From contig CBDCDB010000008.1 of NCBI GenBank assembly GCA_965215315.1, positions 3,906,001 to 3,970,000 of the forward strand: a stretch of 64,000 nucleotides of DNA, written 5' to 3'. Under the pieces are notes generated by a model. It was not told where the DNA came from. It ran no database searches and was given only the letters and a program-made list of their open reading frames with translations. Source of the stretch: Truepera sp965215315 (lineage in GTDB: Bacteria > Deinococcota > Deinococci > Deinococcales > Trueperaceae). The position numbers and the translations under genes are program-made. This document shows, piece after piece, positions 1 through 7,554 of the stretch (positions within the stretch are counted from its first letter, which is position 1; every line of letters starts with the position of its first letter).

Positions 1-114
1 GATTGCCAGTTCTTCTTTTGAGACTGCTGCCCTCCGGCGGTACACCGACGCGCGGCCTACACCCAGTAGTCGGCATTGCCTTACAACCGGTAATGGCATT
101 TCCTTGTCGATCAT
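1..114 (-). CDS. IS3-family transposase OrfB, N-terminal part
   Basis: In the -1 frame relative to OrfA the sequence reads MIDKEMPLPVVRQCRLLGVG followed by RASVYRRR, the characteristic OrfB N-terminus that precedes the rve DDE integrase domain. It is normally produced as a fusion with OrfA by frameshifting; the ATG at 114 is an internal start of uncertain use. The catalytic domain is beyond the window. Confidence 0.75.
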   Translation of the reverse strand, partial: MIDKEMPLPVVRQCRLLGVGRASVYRRRAAVSKEELAI

Positions 115-134
115 CGCTTGGCGCTCAGACCTGC

Positions 135-416
135 TTAGCGCCTGAGCTTGCCGGACAAAAAATCGCGCTCCATCGTAAGTTCACCGATCTTGGCGTGGAG
201 GTCTTTGACCTCAGACTCGAAGTCACACTGCTTGTCAGTACCACTCTCAAAGACCTCACTGACTTGAGCTAGCAGTTGCCGTTTCCACGCTGAGATTTGC
301 TGTACGTGGACACCAAACTGCTGGGACAGCTCAGCCAACGTCTTTTCCTCTTTAGCCGCTTCTAATGCCACCTTTGCCTTGAACGCTGCTGAGTGGTTTC
401 GCCTCTGCTTTTTCAT
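135..416 (-). CDS. IS3-family transposase OrfA
   Basis: A small helix-turn-helix protein that recognises the element ends. The chosen start gives MKKQRRNHSAAFKAKVAL, the classic OrfA opening, followed by an HTH (ELSQQFGVHVQQISAWKRQL) and a C-terminal leucine-zipper-like stretch ending DFLSGKLRR. An upstream in-frame start at 449 would add 11 residues that do not look like the family. The stop at 135 comes just after a slippery run that leads into the OrfB frame. Confidence 0.85.
   Translation of the reverse strand: MKKQRRNHSAAFKAKVALEAAKEEKTLAELSQQFGVHVQQISAWKRQLLAQVSEVFESGTDKQCDFESEVKDLHAKIGELTMERDFLSGKLRR
156..162 (-). other. Probable programmed -1 frameshift site (T TTT TTG)
   Basis: On the minus strand the OrfA codons GAT TTT TTG form the heptamer T TTT TTG, which fits the X XXY YYZ pattern. 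Slipping by -1 here leaves OrfA and enters the open OrfB frame, giving the OrfAB fusion transposase usual in IS3 elements. The heptamer is seen directly; frameshifting is inferred from the family. Confidence 0.6.
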
Positions 417-468
417 CTCTTCCCCTTTCTGAAAGCCTAGCGCTTTCAACTAAAGGGTCTGTCTCGTT

Positions 469-1881
469 TTAGGGGTCCACTTCTTCTTCCGTTGGCCCCT
501 CTACTACAAGAACGTAGGGGCCGAGAAACAAAGTATTTGCAACATCTAGGCCAATTTTGCTTTGAAGCGGCAAGATGGTATCTCGGTCTTTGCTAAGAAC
601 CTCTTCTCCGACCTTTGTGCCTAGAATGTCCTCTTCTTCGGTTTTTGAATTTCTCTCGATAACATCTTCAACTGTGCGGAGAGAAAAGATATGTTCGTTA
701 TCAATCATGAAAGGCGAGTGAGTCGTAAAAATGACCTGATGATTCGGCCTCAGCCGTTCATTGATATAGTTCAGTAAGTCTTTTTGGGCCGTACCGTGAA
801 GGGTCAATCCAGGTTCGTCTAAAAGTACAAAAATGTTCTCGCCATAGTTTTTCTTGATCTGAGAAAACCAAACCAAGAAAGAAAAAAACCAAATGAAACC
901 AGTGCTTCTCTCGTCAAAATTGACTGTGGCTCGGTGTCGTGTATTTAAGATGCGCGTGCTAAAAACTGCACCGTCATTAAAAGGAGGTGGGTCATTAGGT
1001 CTTGCGGCGTCATAACGAAATTCTACTTCGAGGAAACGGTTTTGCGACCAGAACCGTTTGAGCTGATCAGTGAGACTATTTTTCACGATCTCCAGCTCCA
1101 TGATGAAACGTTCAGAAGTGCCTGTGGTTTGAATGTTTCCGAGATTTGTGTTCGTCAAATCAAGTAACGCAAGAAAAATGTTGTCACCCATAGTTAGTCG
1201 TCCGTTCCGACGCCGGTTCGCTAAGTCTGTCGTTGCAACCTTACCCGGTAACTTGTCGTAATCACGGAAATACAGAAACTTGGGGAGACGACTTTACAAG
1301 TGTTTAGCTATGTACTGAGAAAAGCTTAGATTTGCATATGTGCTGCGGATGTTAGCAAGCAACTCTGCTTGTTTCCTTGTCTTGCTTGCTAGTCTCTCAA
1401 GCTTGTTACCTAACATCTCTACTGACGTAATACCTTTTACCTGCGCCTTCTCCGAAGCGTTAAATCTGGCGTTTTCCACTAGTTGTAATACCACTTTTTG
1501 TTCATCTACTGGCACAGTCCAATGGAGGGTATTGCTGTAACCCTTCCTTATAGAAATGGGTTCTTCAGTAAGAACTTCTACCCCAATAACCGTCTTCAGA
1601 AAAATTTCGTCTGTAGGGTCTAACTCCCAGTAGGTACTCAGAACGTTAGTGGTGCCCAAATCTCCTCGCTCTCGGCTATTCACGATAAAGCGGCGGGGAT
1701 ACTCTTCTTCTGTAAAATTACCGTCCGATTCAACAATCGGATTCAATTTGTACAAAGCTTCAAGCAAGGCTGACTTACCAGCTTCGTTTTTACCCACTAA
1801 ACACGTAACCTGATCAGTCTTAAACTCAGTAGAGTTTAGAACGCTTTTGTAGTTCTCTACTGACAGTTTGATGAGCTTCAT
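469..1881 (-). pseudogene. OLD-family ATP-dependent endonuclease, broken by nonsense codon and IS3 insertion
   Basis: Two minus-strand pieces lie in one frame. The first (1881-1297) starts MKLIKLSVENYKS and has the Walker A motif GKNEAGKS. It ends at a TAA (1296-1294), but the frame continues at once with SRLPKFLYFRDYDKLPGKV and runs into the second piece. That piece has a signature-like region, the Walker B motif FVLLDEPG and the switch histidine segment IFTTHSPF. It ends in LVVEGPTEEE, the start of the TOPRIM nuclease domain, where the IS3 end at 479 cuts it off. OLD proteins act in phage defence or exclusion and some work with a UvrD-like partner (Gabija). Whether a partner lay further left cannot be seen. 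The product cannot be functional unless the stop is a sequencing error, and even then it lacks the nuclease domain. Confidence 0.85.
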
Positions 1882-1980
1882 GATGAGAATTATACCCATC
1901 ATCCAACTGTGGGGTTCCATCATCTCTATAAAAAGCACACTGCAAACTACCTTTTGGCCGTCAATAGTTTGCAGTTACTA

Positions 1981-2810
1981 GAAGCCATCTCAAAAACGAA
2001 TAGTCAGCTGCATAGCTGTTAGAACGGTGGTATGGAACTCACCGATGAACAGTGGGAAGTACTAGGGCCGCTCATTCCCGAACCAGCTCGACGCAAAGAT
2101 GGCAAAGGCCGTCCCAGACGAGAACCACGAGCGATACTTAAGGGCATCTGCTGGATATTACGAACGGGCGCACAGTGGGCTGATTTACCCGAGCGCTATC
2201 CGCCCTATCAGACGTGCCATCGGCGCTTTCAAGAATGGGAGAGAAACGGCGTGTTGCGGCAGATTCTAGAGACTTTAGCGCATGACCCCCTGCAGCGGGG
2301 CAAACTCGACTTGTCGGAATGCTTTATCGACGGTACCTTTGTGGCTGCGAAAAAAGGGGGTCAGCAGTTGGTAAGACTAAACGGGGTAAGGGTAGCAAAG
2401 TCATGGCGGTATCGGACGCTGGTGGTACTTGCCTCGCCCTGCACGTTACGTCTGCTAGCCCACATGAGGTCCGGTTGGTACACGCGACTCTCGCATCTCG
2501 ACACGTCAGCGGCAAACCCGACAAGTTAATCGGTGACAAAGCGTATGACAGTGATCCGCTTGACGCTGAACTCGCCGAAGCAGGTGTTGAAATGATTGCG
2601 CCTCACCGAAGAAACCGTAAAAAAGCCAAGACGCAAGATGGACGTAAACTGAGGCGCTACAAACGGCGCTGGAAGATTGAACGGCTATTCGCCCACCTCG
2701 GCAACTTTCGCCGTCTGGTCGTTCGCTATGAACATCACTCCCTAAACTTCTTGGCCTTCCTGCATCTCGGCTGCATCAAATTACTGCTTAGGCGTTTTTG
2801 AGATGGCTTC
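1981..2810 (+). mobile_element. IS5-family (IS427-type) insertion sequence, complete
   Basis: About 830 bp bounded by perfect inverted repeats GAAGCCATCTCAAAAACG (1981-1998) and its reverse complement (2793-2810). The dinucleotide TA flanks both ends, fitting a TA target duplication. The transposase is spread over two overlapping frames, as usual in the IS427 group. The right end lies 20 bp from the stop of the sugar ABC ATPase gene, so no gene was broken here. Confidence 0.9.
2032..2801 (+). CDS. IS427-type transposase, two frames joined by -1 frameshift
   Basis: Frame one starts at 2032 (MELTDEQWEVLGPLIPEP) with the usual DUF4096 N-terminal domain and carries the first catalytic Asp in ECFIDGTFV. 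It then loses homology. The frame beginning around 2319 takes over with AVGKTKRGKG, includes LIGDKAYDSDPL (second Asp) and ends with RRWKIERLFAHLGNFRR (catalytic Glu). The crossover is at an A6G5 run (2350-2360), a plausible slippery site (AAA AAA to GAA AAA). Both halves look intact, so programmed frameshifting is more likely than decay. Confidence 0.85.
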
Positions 2811-2830
2811 TAGTGATCATCAGCTTCCGG

Positions 2831-3658
2831 TTAGTTCTTCTCTTGGTTGACCTCGAGCGCCCCCGTCATAATCGCCACCACGTCCGACATACTGTAATCG
2901 TCGGGTTTAACAATCGCGGCGCGTTTGCCCATCCGGTGAATGTGAATCCGGTCGGCGATTTCAAAAACGTGCGGCATGTTGTGGCTGATTAAAATAACCG
3001 GCAGGCCGCGTTCGCGTACCTTTTGAATCAGCTCCAAGACCATCCCCGACTCTTTGACGCCCAAAGCTGCCGTAGGCTCGTCTAGGATAATGACGTTGCG
3101 GGCAAAGGCGGCGGCGCGGGCGACGGCGACCCCTTGCCGCTGTCCTCCTGAGAGCGTTTCGACGGGCTGTTTCATCGACTGAATGCGGAACTCGAGGTCT
3201 TGCATATACACCGTCGCGTCGGCGAGCATCTTCTTTTTGTCGAGCATCCGCAAATATTTGCCCATAAAGCCGCCTTTGCGAATTTCACGGCCCATGAACA
3301 TATTGTCTACGATATTTAGGGCGGGCGCAACGGCGAGCGACTGATGCACTGTTTCGATACCGTACCCGCGCGCGTCTAGGGGGCTACGGAGCTTGACCTC
3401 TTCACCGTTCAAAAAGATCTTGCCTGAATCGGGGATAACCGCACCTGAAAGCGCCTTGATCATCGTAGACTTACCTGCGCCGTTGTCGCCGATGACGGCT
3501 AAAATCTCGCCGGGGTAGAGGTTGAAATCGGCTCCGTCCATCGCTACGACGCTGCCGTAACGTTTGACGAGTCCCTGGGCCTTTAAGATCGGTGTCCGGC
3601 TTGTACTTTCATTAACCTGCTGCTGCGGCTCTGCTGGTGTAACGCTGACTTGACTCAT
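2831..3658 (-). CDS. Sugar ABC transporter ATP-binding protein (FrcA-like)
   Basis: A single-domain ATPase of 275 residues that would power import of a monosaccharide through the adjacent permease. Walker A is GDNGAGKST, the signature is LSGGQRQGVAVARAAA and Walker B is VIILDEPTAALG, followed by the switch segment ILISHNMPHVFEIADR. It has one ATPase domain rather than the two of RbsA/XylG, which matches the fructose-type FrcA branch. It overlaps the permease gene by four bases (ATGA), so the two are translationally coupled. The exact sugar cannot be read from the sequence. Confidence 0.88.
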   Translation of the reverse strand: MSQVSVTPAEPQQQVNESTSRTPILKAQGLVKRYGSVVAMDGADFNLYPGEILAVIGDNGAGKSTMIKALSGAVIPDSGKIFLNGEEVKLRSPLDARGYGIETVHQSLAVAPALNIVDNMFMGREIRKGGFMGKYLRMLDKKKMLADATVYMQDLEFRIQSMKQPVETLSGGQRQGVAVARAAAFARNVIILDEPTAALGVKESGMVLELIQKVRERGLPVILISHNMPHVFEIADRIHIHRMGKRAAIVKPDDYSMSDVVAIMTGALEVNQEKN

Positions 3659-4635
3659 GAACTTCTCCTCGAGACCTGATCGACGGCGACGGCCAGAATG
3701 ACCAAAATCCCCGTAACCAGAACTTGGTAGATAGACGGAACCCCGGCCAGCTGCAGACCATTGCGAAATACTCCGACGATTAAAACGCCGAGCAGCGTCC
3801 CCATAATGTTGCCGCGCCCGCCGAAAAGACTTGTGCCGCCCAGCACGACAGCGGTAATACTCTCCAAGTTCGCGTCTTGCCCCGCCTGCGGGTCGCCGAC
3901 CCCGGTACGGGCCACGAGCATCAGCGCGGCGATACCGTAGCTGACCCCGGCGAGTGTGTAGACGGTCATCAGTACCCGGTTGACCGGGATTCCGGTCAAC
4001 CGCGCGGCTTCAGGGTCGTCACCGACGGCGTAGATATGCCGCCCGAGCGCGGTACTTTGCAGCATGTACCAAACGGCGAGGTAGAGGATAAACACCAGGA
4101 TCGAGCCGTAAGAAATGGCGGTGCTGCCGACCAAAAAGGTGTTACCGAGCGCGGTTTGCACGTTGGGTAGCCCCGTAATCGTCTGGGTCGAGTAGATACG
4201 CACGAGCGCGAAGGCGATATTGAGCATACCGAGTGTGACGATAAAGGGCGGCAATCTGAGGCGGGTAATCAGCAGGCCGTTGATTGCGCCGAAAACCGTG
4301 CAGACAAGAATGCCCAGAAGAATCGCTAAAATAGGATTGATACCGCTTGCTACGGCCAGTTTCGTCATTGTCACGCCGCCGAGCGCGCTGATGAGGCCGT
4401 TGGAGAGGTCGATACCGGCGGTTAAGATAATCAGCGTTTGACCGATCGCCAGCGTTCCGACGACCATCACTTGCTGAACAATCAAAGAAAAGTTCCGGCC
4501 CGTCAAAAAGCGGTCGGACTGTAGTGAAAAAATCGTTACGGCGATAATCAGTGCGATCAGGGGGCTTATGGCGGGCGCAGTTAAAAAGCCGACGATACGG
4601 CTTGACGTACTCCGCCCGGAACTTGTCGTGGTCAT
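3655..4635 (-). CDS. Sugar ABC transporter permease (RbsC/FrcC-like)
   Basis: An inner-membrane permease of 326 residues in the BPD_transp_2 family. It has about eight to ten hydrophobic segments, the conserved GQTLIILTAGIDLSNG region near residue 65 and the loop AVGDDPEAARLTGIPV, which contacts the ATPase. It forms the channel for the sugar delivered by the binding protein encoded upstream. A strong hairpin lies between the binding-protein gene and this one and probably lowers expression of permease and ATPase relative to binding protein. Confidence 0.9.
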   Translation of the reverse strand: MTTTSSGRSTSSRIVGFLTAPAISPLIALIIAVTIFSLQSDRFLTGRNFSLIVQQVMVVGTLAIGQTLIILTAGIDLSNGLISALGGVTMTKLAVASGINPILAILLGILVCTVFGAINGLLITRLRLPPFIVTLGMLNIAFALVRIYSTQTITGLPNVQTALGNTFLVGSTAISYGSILVFILYLAVWYMLQSTALGRHIYAVGDDPEAARLTGIPVNRVLMTVYTLAGVSYGIAALMLVARTGVGDPQAGQDANLESITAVVLGGTSLFGGRGNIMGTLLGVLIVGVFRNGLQLAGVPSIYQVLVTGILVILAVAVDQVSRRSS

Positions 4636-4680
4636 GCGTCTCCTCGAGGCTTACAAAAGTTTCTTCTAAAAGCCAATGAG

Positions 4681-4710
4681 CGGTGCAGCGGAGGGAAATC
4701 CGCTGCACCG
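4681..4710 (-). other. Intercistronic hairpin between binding-protein and permease genes
   Basis: A perfect 12-bp stem (CGGTGCAGCGGA with its reverse complement) and 6-nt loop lie 3' of the binding-protein gene, with no T-run on the minus strand. Such structures commonly protect binding-protein mRNA and set the expression ratio within transporter operons. The structure is seen; the role is inferred. Confidence 0.6.
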
Positions 4711-4795
4711 GCGTCTATCTAAACGGGCGTCTCTAAACCGATTACGTCTACTTTACAGGTTTGAACCGGCAAAGCCAACGTGACGTTACGCTTTC

Positions 4796-5800
4796 TTATT
4801 CGCCCCAGCAGTTCTCGACGCCGAACGCAGAATCTTCACTGTCTACGCCGTCGGCAGGCTGGTCGGTAATCAGCGTAACGCCGGTATCGGTGTAGCCTGA
4901 GGGTGCTTCGCCGGATTCGGCGTACTGGGCAATCGCTTCGACGCCTAACGAGGCCATCTTGAGCGGGTACTGCTGCGAGGTTGCGGCGATCTGTCCGTCT
5001 TCGATACCGCGGACCCCGGCGCAACCGCCGTCAACAGAAACGACCGTAATCTTGTCGGCGAGTCCGGCGTTGCGAATCGCAGTCGCTGCGCCGAACGCGG
5101 CAGGTTCGTTGATGGTGTAGACCAGGTTGATGTCCGGGTTCGAGGTCAAGCAGTTTTCCATCGCGGTCTGACCTTTGGTCTGGTCGCCCTGCGTGTCTTG
5201 GCTGCACACAACTTCGGGGCTGTTGGTCTGATCCGGGGTGTCGGCGGTAACGTCGGCCAAGCCGTAACCCGCCATAAAGCCGTTGTGCCGCAGGGTTCCG
5301 ACGCTGATACCGGGGTTGAGATCGAGGGTAGCGACGACCGGCGCAGTGTCGCCCATCACGGCTTTGGCGTACTGACCGATAAGCTCCCCGGCCTTAAAGT
5401 TGTCGGTCGCAAAGAGTGCGTCGCTGGCGTCTTGCGGGTTGAGCGGCGTGTCGAGGGCGATCACGATCACGCCCTGGTCGCGGGCGCGCTTCACGGACGG
5501 CACGATGGCGTTCGAATCGCTGGGGACGAGCAAGATTCCGGCTGCGCCCGCTGCTACCATGTTTTCAATCGCCGTAACCTGCGCTTCGTTGTCGCCGTCG
5601 AACGAGCCTGACGCGGTGAGCAGCTCGAGGCCCAGCTCATCGGCTTTAGCCTGCGCGCCTTCGCGCATCTTGACAAAAAACGGGTTGGTTTCGGTTTTGG
5701 TAATCAGCCCGACGATAGGCTTGTCCTGCGCGAGCGCAGTGCTCGTAACAAGCGAAGCGCCTAGTAAAAGAGTGGCGGCGGCGAGTTTAGCAATTTTCAT
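4796..5800 (-). CDS. Periplasmic sugar-binding protein of ABC transporter (FrcB-like)
   Basis: First gene of the transporter operon, 334 residues. A Sec signal peptide (MKIAKLAAATLLLGASLVTS, cleavage after ALA) precedes a Peripla_BP_4 domain beginning VGLITKTETNPFFVKMREGA. The segment VSVDGGCAGVRGIEDGQIAA is typical of the fructose-binding FrcB branch. A ribosome site (GAGGAGAT) precedes the ATG. The promoter region holds two copies of a LacI-type operator shared with the divergent regulator, so sugar-inducible derepression is likely. Confidence 0.9.
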   Translation of the reverse strand: MKIAKLAAATLLLGASLVTSTALAQDKPIVGLITKTETNPFFVKMREGAQAKADELGLELLTASGSFDGDNEAQVTAIENMVAAGAAGILLVPSDSNAIVPSVKRARDQGVIVIALDTPLNPQDASDALFATDNFKAGELIGQYAKAVMGDTAPVVATLDLNPGISVGTLRHNGFMAGYGLADVTADTPDQTNSPEVVCSQDTQGDQTKGQTAMENCLTSNPDINLVYTINEPAAFGAATAIRNAGLADKITVVSVDGGCAGVRGIEDGQIAATSQQYPLKMASLGVEAIAQYAESGEAPSGYTDTGVTLITDQPADGVDSEDSAFGVENCWGE

Positions 5801-5928
5801 CGGTTATCTCCTCGAGGGTTGCGCGTGCGGGGCACACGCCAGGTACACATTTTGTAAGGCTGAGACCACCAGCCCGCGTCTAATCGGGTGCAGCACACCT
5901 CTGCGCCGCGTCACACCTCCTGCGGTTA

Positions 5929-6013
5929 TGTAATCGATTTCAGTTCTTATCAGAGCCTAGCCCCTAACATATATTTTTGTCAAGCCTAGCGGCGACGGCT
6001 AAAATCGATTACA
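5929..6013. promoter_or_regulatory. Divergent promoter region with two LacI-type operators
   Basis: Two copies in inverted orientation of TGTAATCGATTT lie at 5929-5940 and 6002-6013, each built on an ATCGAT centre. The plus-strand promoter TTGTCA (5977-5982), 17 bp, TAAAAT (6000-6005) drives the regulator, and its -10 box touches the second operator, so autorepression is likely. On the minus strand TTGACA (5983-5978) with a weak TAGGCT box could serve the transporter; the first operator would then lie just downstream of its start. Confidence 0.65.
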
Positions 6014-6024
6014 GTCAAGACTAG

Positions 6025-7044
6025 ATGGCAAAAAGTAGTGGCGTTAGTCGTATCAGCGACGTGGCAAAACGAGCGGGGGTTTCTGCAGCTACGGTGTCGC
6101 GGGTTTTAGCCGGTAAACCGCACGTCAGCGCGGCGGTGCGTGCGCGTGTACTCGGGGCGGCAGCGGCGCTTCGCTATCGCCCCAACCGCATCGCCCGCTC
6201 GCTCAGAACACAACGTTCGCGGTTCGTCGGGCTGGTCGTGTCCGACATTCAAAACCCGTTTTTCAATCAAATCGTCCGGGCGGTCGAAGATACGGTGCTG
6301 CCGCACGGCTTCGTGGTCTTTTTATGTAATACCGACGAAAACCCTGAACGTGAGGCGCGTTACCTCGAGCTGCTGCTAGACGAACAGGTCGCGGGCGTCA
6401 TTTTGACCCCGGCGCAGTCCGAGGCGGCGTATCGACCCTTTTCAAACGCCGGGATTCCGCTGACGATTATCGACCGTGAGGTCGCCGGGTTGGGAGCCGA
6501 TACGGTCGTCTCGAACAATCAGGCAGCCTCGCGAGAGGCCGTCTCGAGGCTTATTAAAGAGGGACACACGCGTATCGGAGCTGTTTTGTCAGACCTTTCG
6601 ATTCAGACCGGGAGGCAGCGTTTTACGGGTTACAAACAAGCCTTGAGAGGGGCAGGTTTGACGGTTGACCCCGAGCTGGCGCTGTTCGGCAAGCCTTTTG
6701 AGCAAGAAGGCTACCAGCTCGCGGAGACCCTTATGCAGCGTCCGAAACCGCCGACGGCGCTCTTTACCGGTTCCAAACTCCTGACGCTGGGTGTGTTGCG
6801 TTACCTTTATGAGCGTGGCCTGTGTATTCCGGAGGCGGTGGCGCTGGCTTCGTTCGACGCGCTCGAGTGGCTCCCTAACACCCCCGAAATGCTGAACGTT
6901 ATCCAACCGGCGTATGGCATCGGCAAACGGGCGGCGGAGCTCTTGCTAGAGCGCACTAGAGGCTCCGAACGTCCTGCCGAGCGGATTGTCCTGCCGTCAT
7001 CGGTCGCGTGGGTCGGGCGGCGGTCGGTTGAGGCGGCAAGCTAG
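6025..7044 (+). CDS. LacI-family transcriptional regulator of the adjacent sugar transporter
   Basis: 339 residues. The N-terminal HTH reads ISDVAKRAGVSAATVSRVLA, followed by the hinge helix region RPNRIARSLRTQ and a periplasmic-binding-like effector domain (FVGLVVSDIQNPFF onward). It is divergent from the FrcBCA-like operon across a region with two matching operators, which is the usual arrangement for a local repressor released by the imported sugar or its phosphate. The length is normal for the family. Confidence 0.9.
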   Translation: MAKSSGVSRISDVAKRAGVSAATVSRVLAGKPHVSAAVRARVLGAAAALRYRPNRIARSLRTQRSRFVGLVVSDIQNPFFNQIVRAVEDTVLPHGFVVFLCNTDENPEREARYLELLLDEQVAGVILTPAQSEAAYRPFSNAGIPLTIIDREVAGLGADTVVSNNQAASREAVSRLIKEGHTRIGAVLSDLSIQTGRQRFTGYKQALRGAGLTVDPELALFGKPFEQEGYQLAETLMQRPKPPTALFTGSKLLTLGVLRYLYERGLCIPEAVALASFDALEWLPNTPEMLNVIQPAYGIGKRAAELLLERTRGSERPAERIVLPSSVAWVGRRSVEAAS

Positions 7045-7063
7045 ACGGTAAACTAAGGGTCTG

Positions 7064-7541
7064 ATGGTACGGCTTTTACCCAAAACACGCTTGGACTGGG
7101 GGCTCGAGGCGCTCTCGCTGGTTGGTCTTTGGGGGAGTGCGCTGCTCCTTATCGTCTCGTGGCCCCAAATCCCGGCTGCTGCTCCCGGTCACTACGACGC
7201 TGCTGGAAACGTTACCCGTTACGACCCCAAAAGTTCACTCTGGGGGCTAGTCGGGGTTAACGCCGGACTATACGCTCTGATAAGCGCTGTAACTTTCTTC
7301 CCGAAACGGTGGAACCTGCCCGGCACAGCTGCAGACCGCCCGCGTCAGCTCGAGCTAGCTCGGACAATGGTATATGCGCTTAAAGCGTTTGTGATTTGGC
7401 TGTTTAACCTCGTTTTGTGGTTGAGTGTTCGTGTCGCACAGGGCGCAGGGGCGGGTTTGCCGTGGTGGGTTTTTGCCCCTCGGTCTGTTCGGGCCGCTCG
7501 TTGTGACCGTCTGGTGGCTTGTCGTGGCGCAGGATAGATGA
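7064..7541 (+). pseudogene. DUF1648-type membrane protein, probably frameshifted near the 3' end
   Basis: The N-terminal part fits DUF1648: a membrane segment, then WPQIPAAAPGHYDAAGNV, a variant of the family IPxHxxxxG motif, then two more hydrophobic segments. After about residue 130 the ATG frame turns into an unlikely basic tail (SVRAARCDRLVACRGAG). The +1 frame over the same bases reads LPLGLFGPLVVTVWWLVVAQ and stops at 7541, a convincing last membrane helix. A one-base change around 7455-7475 would explain this. Function of the family is unknown. Its 3' end lies just before recQ. Confidence 0.55.
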
Positions 7542-7554
7542 AGGTAGAGCACAG

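Larger units (their letters stand above)
1..479 (-). mobile_element. IS3-family insertion sequence, partial (cut by window edge)
   Basis: The element reads on the minus strand. It begins at 479 with a terminal repeat starting TGGACCCCTAAAACGAG, which is typical of IS3-family ends (TG...CA). OrfA follows, then the start of OrfB in the -1 frame. The other end lies outside the window, so the target duplication cannot be checked. The end at 479 sits inside the reading frame of an OLD-family gene, whose last two residues (DP) and stop are supplied by the element. Confidence 0.85.

Noticed and set aside
3877..4170. Plus-strand frame opposite the sugar permease
   Set aside because: It is a shadow of the permease gene, rich in improbable residue runs, with no ribosome site.
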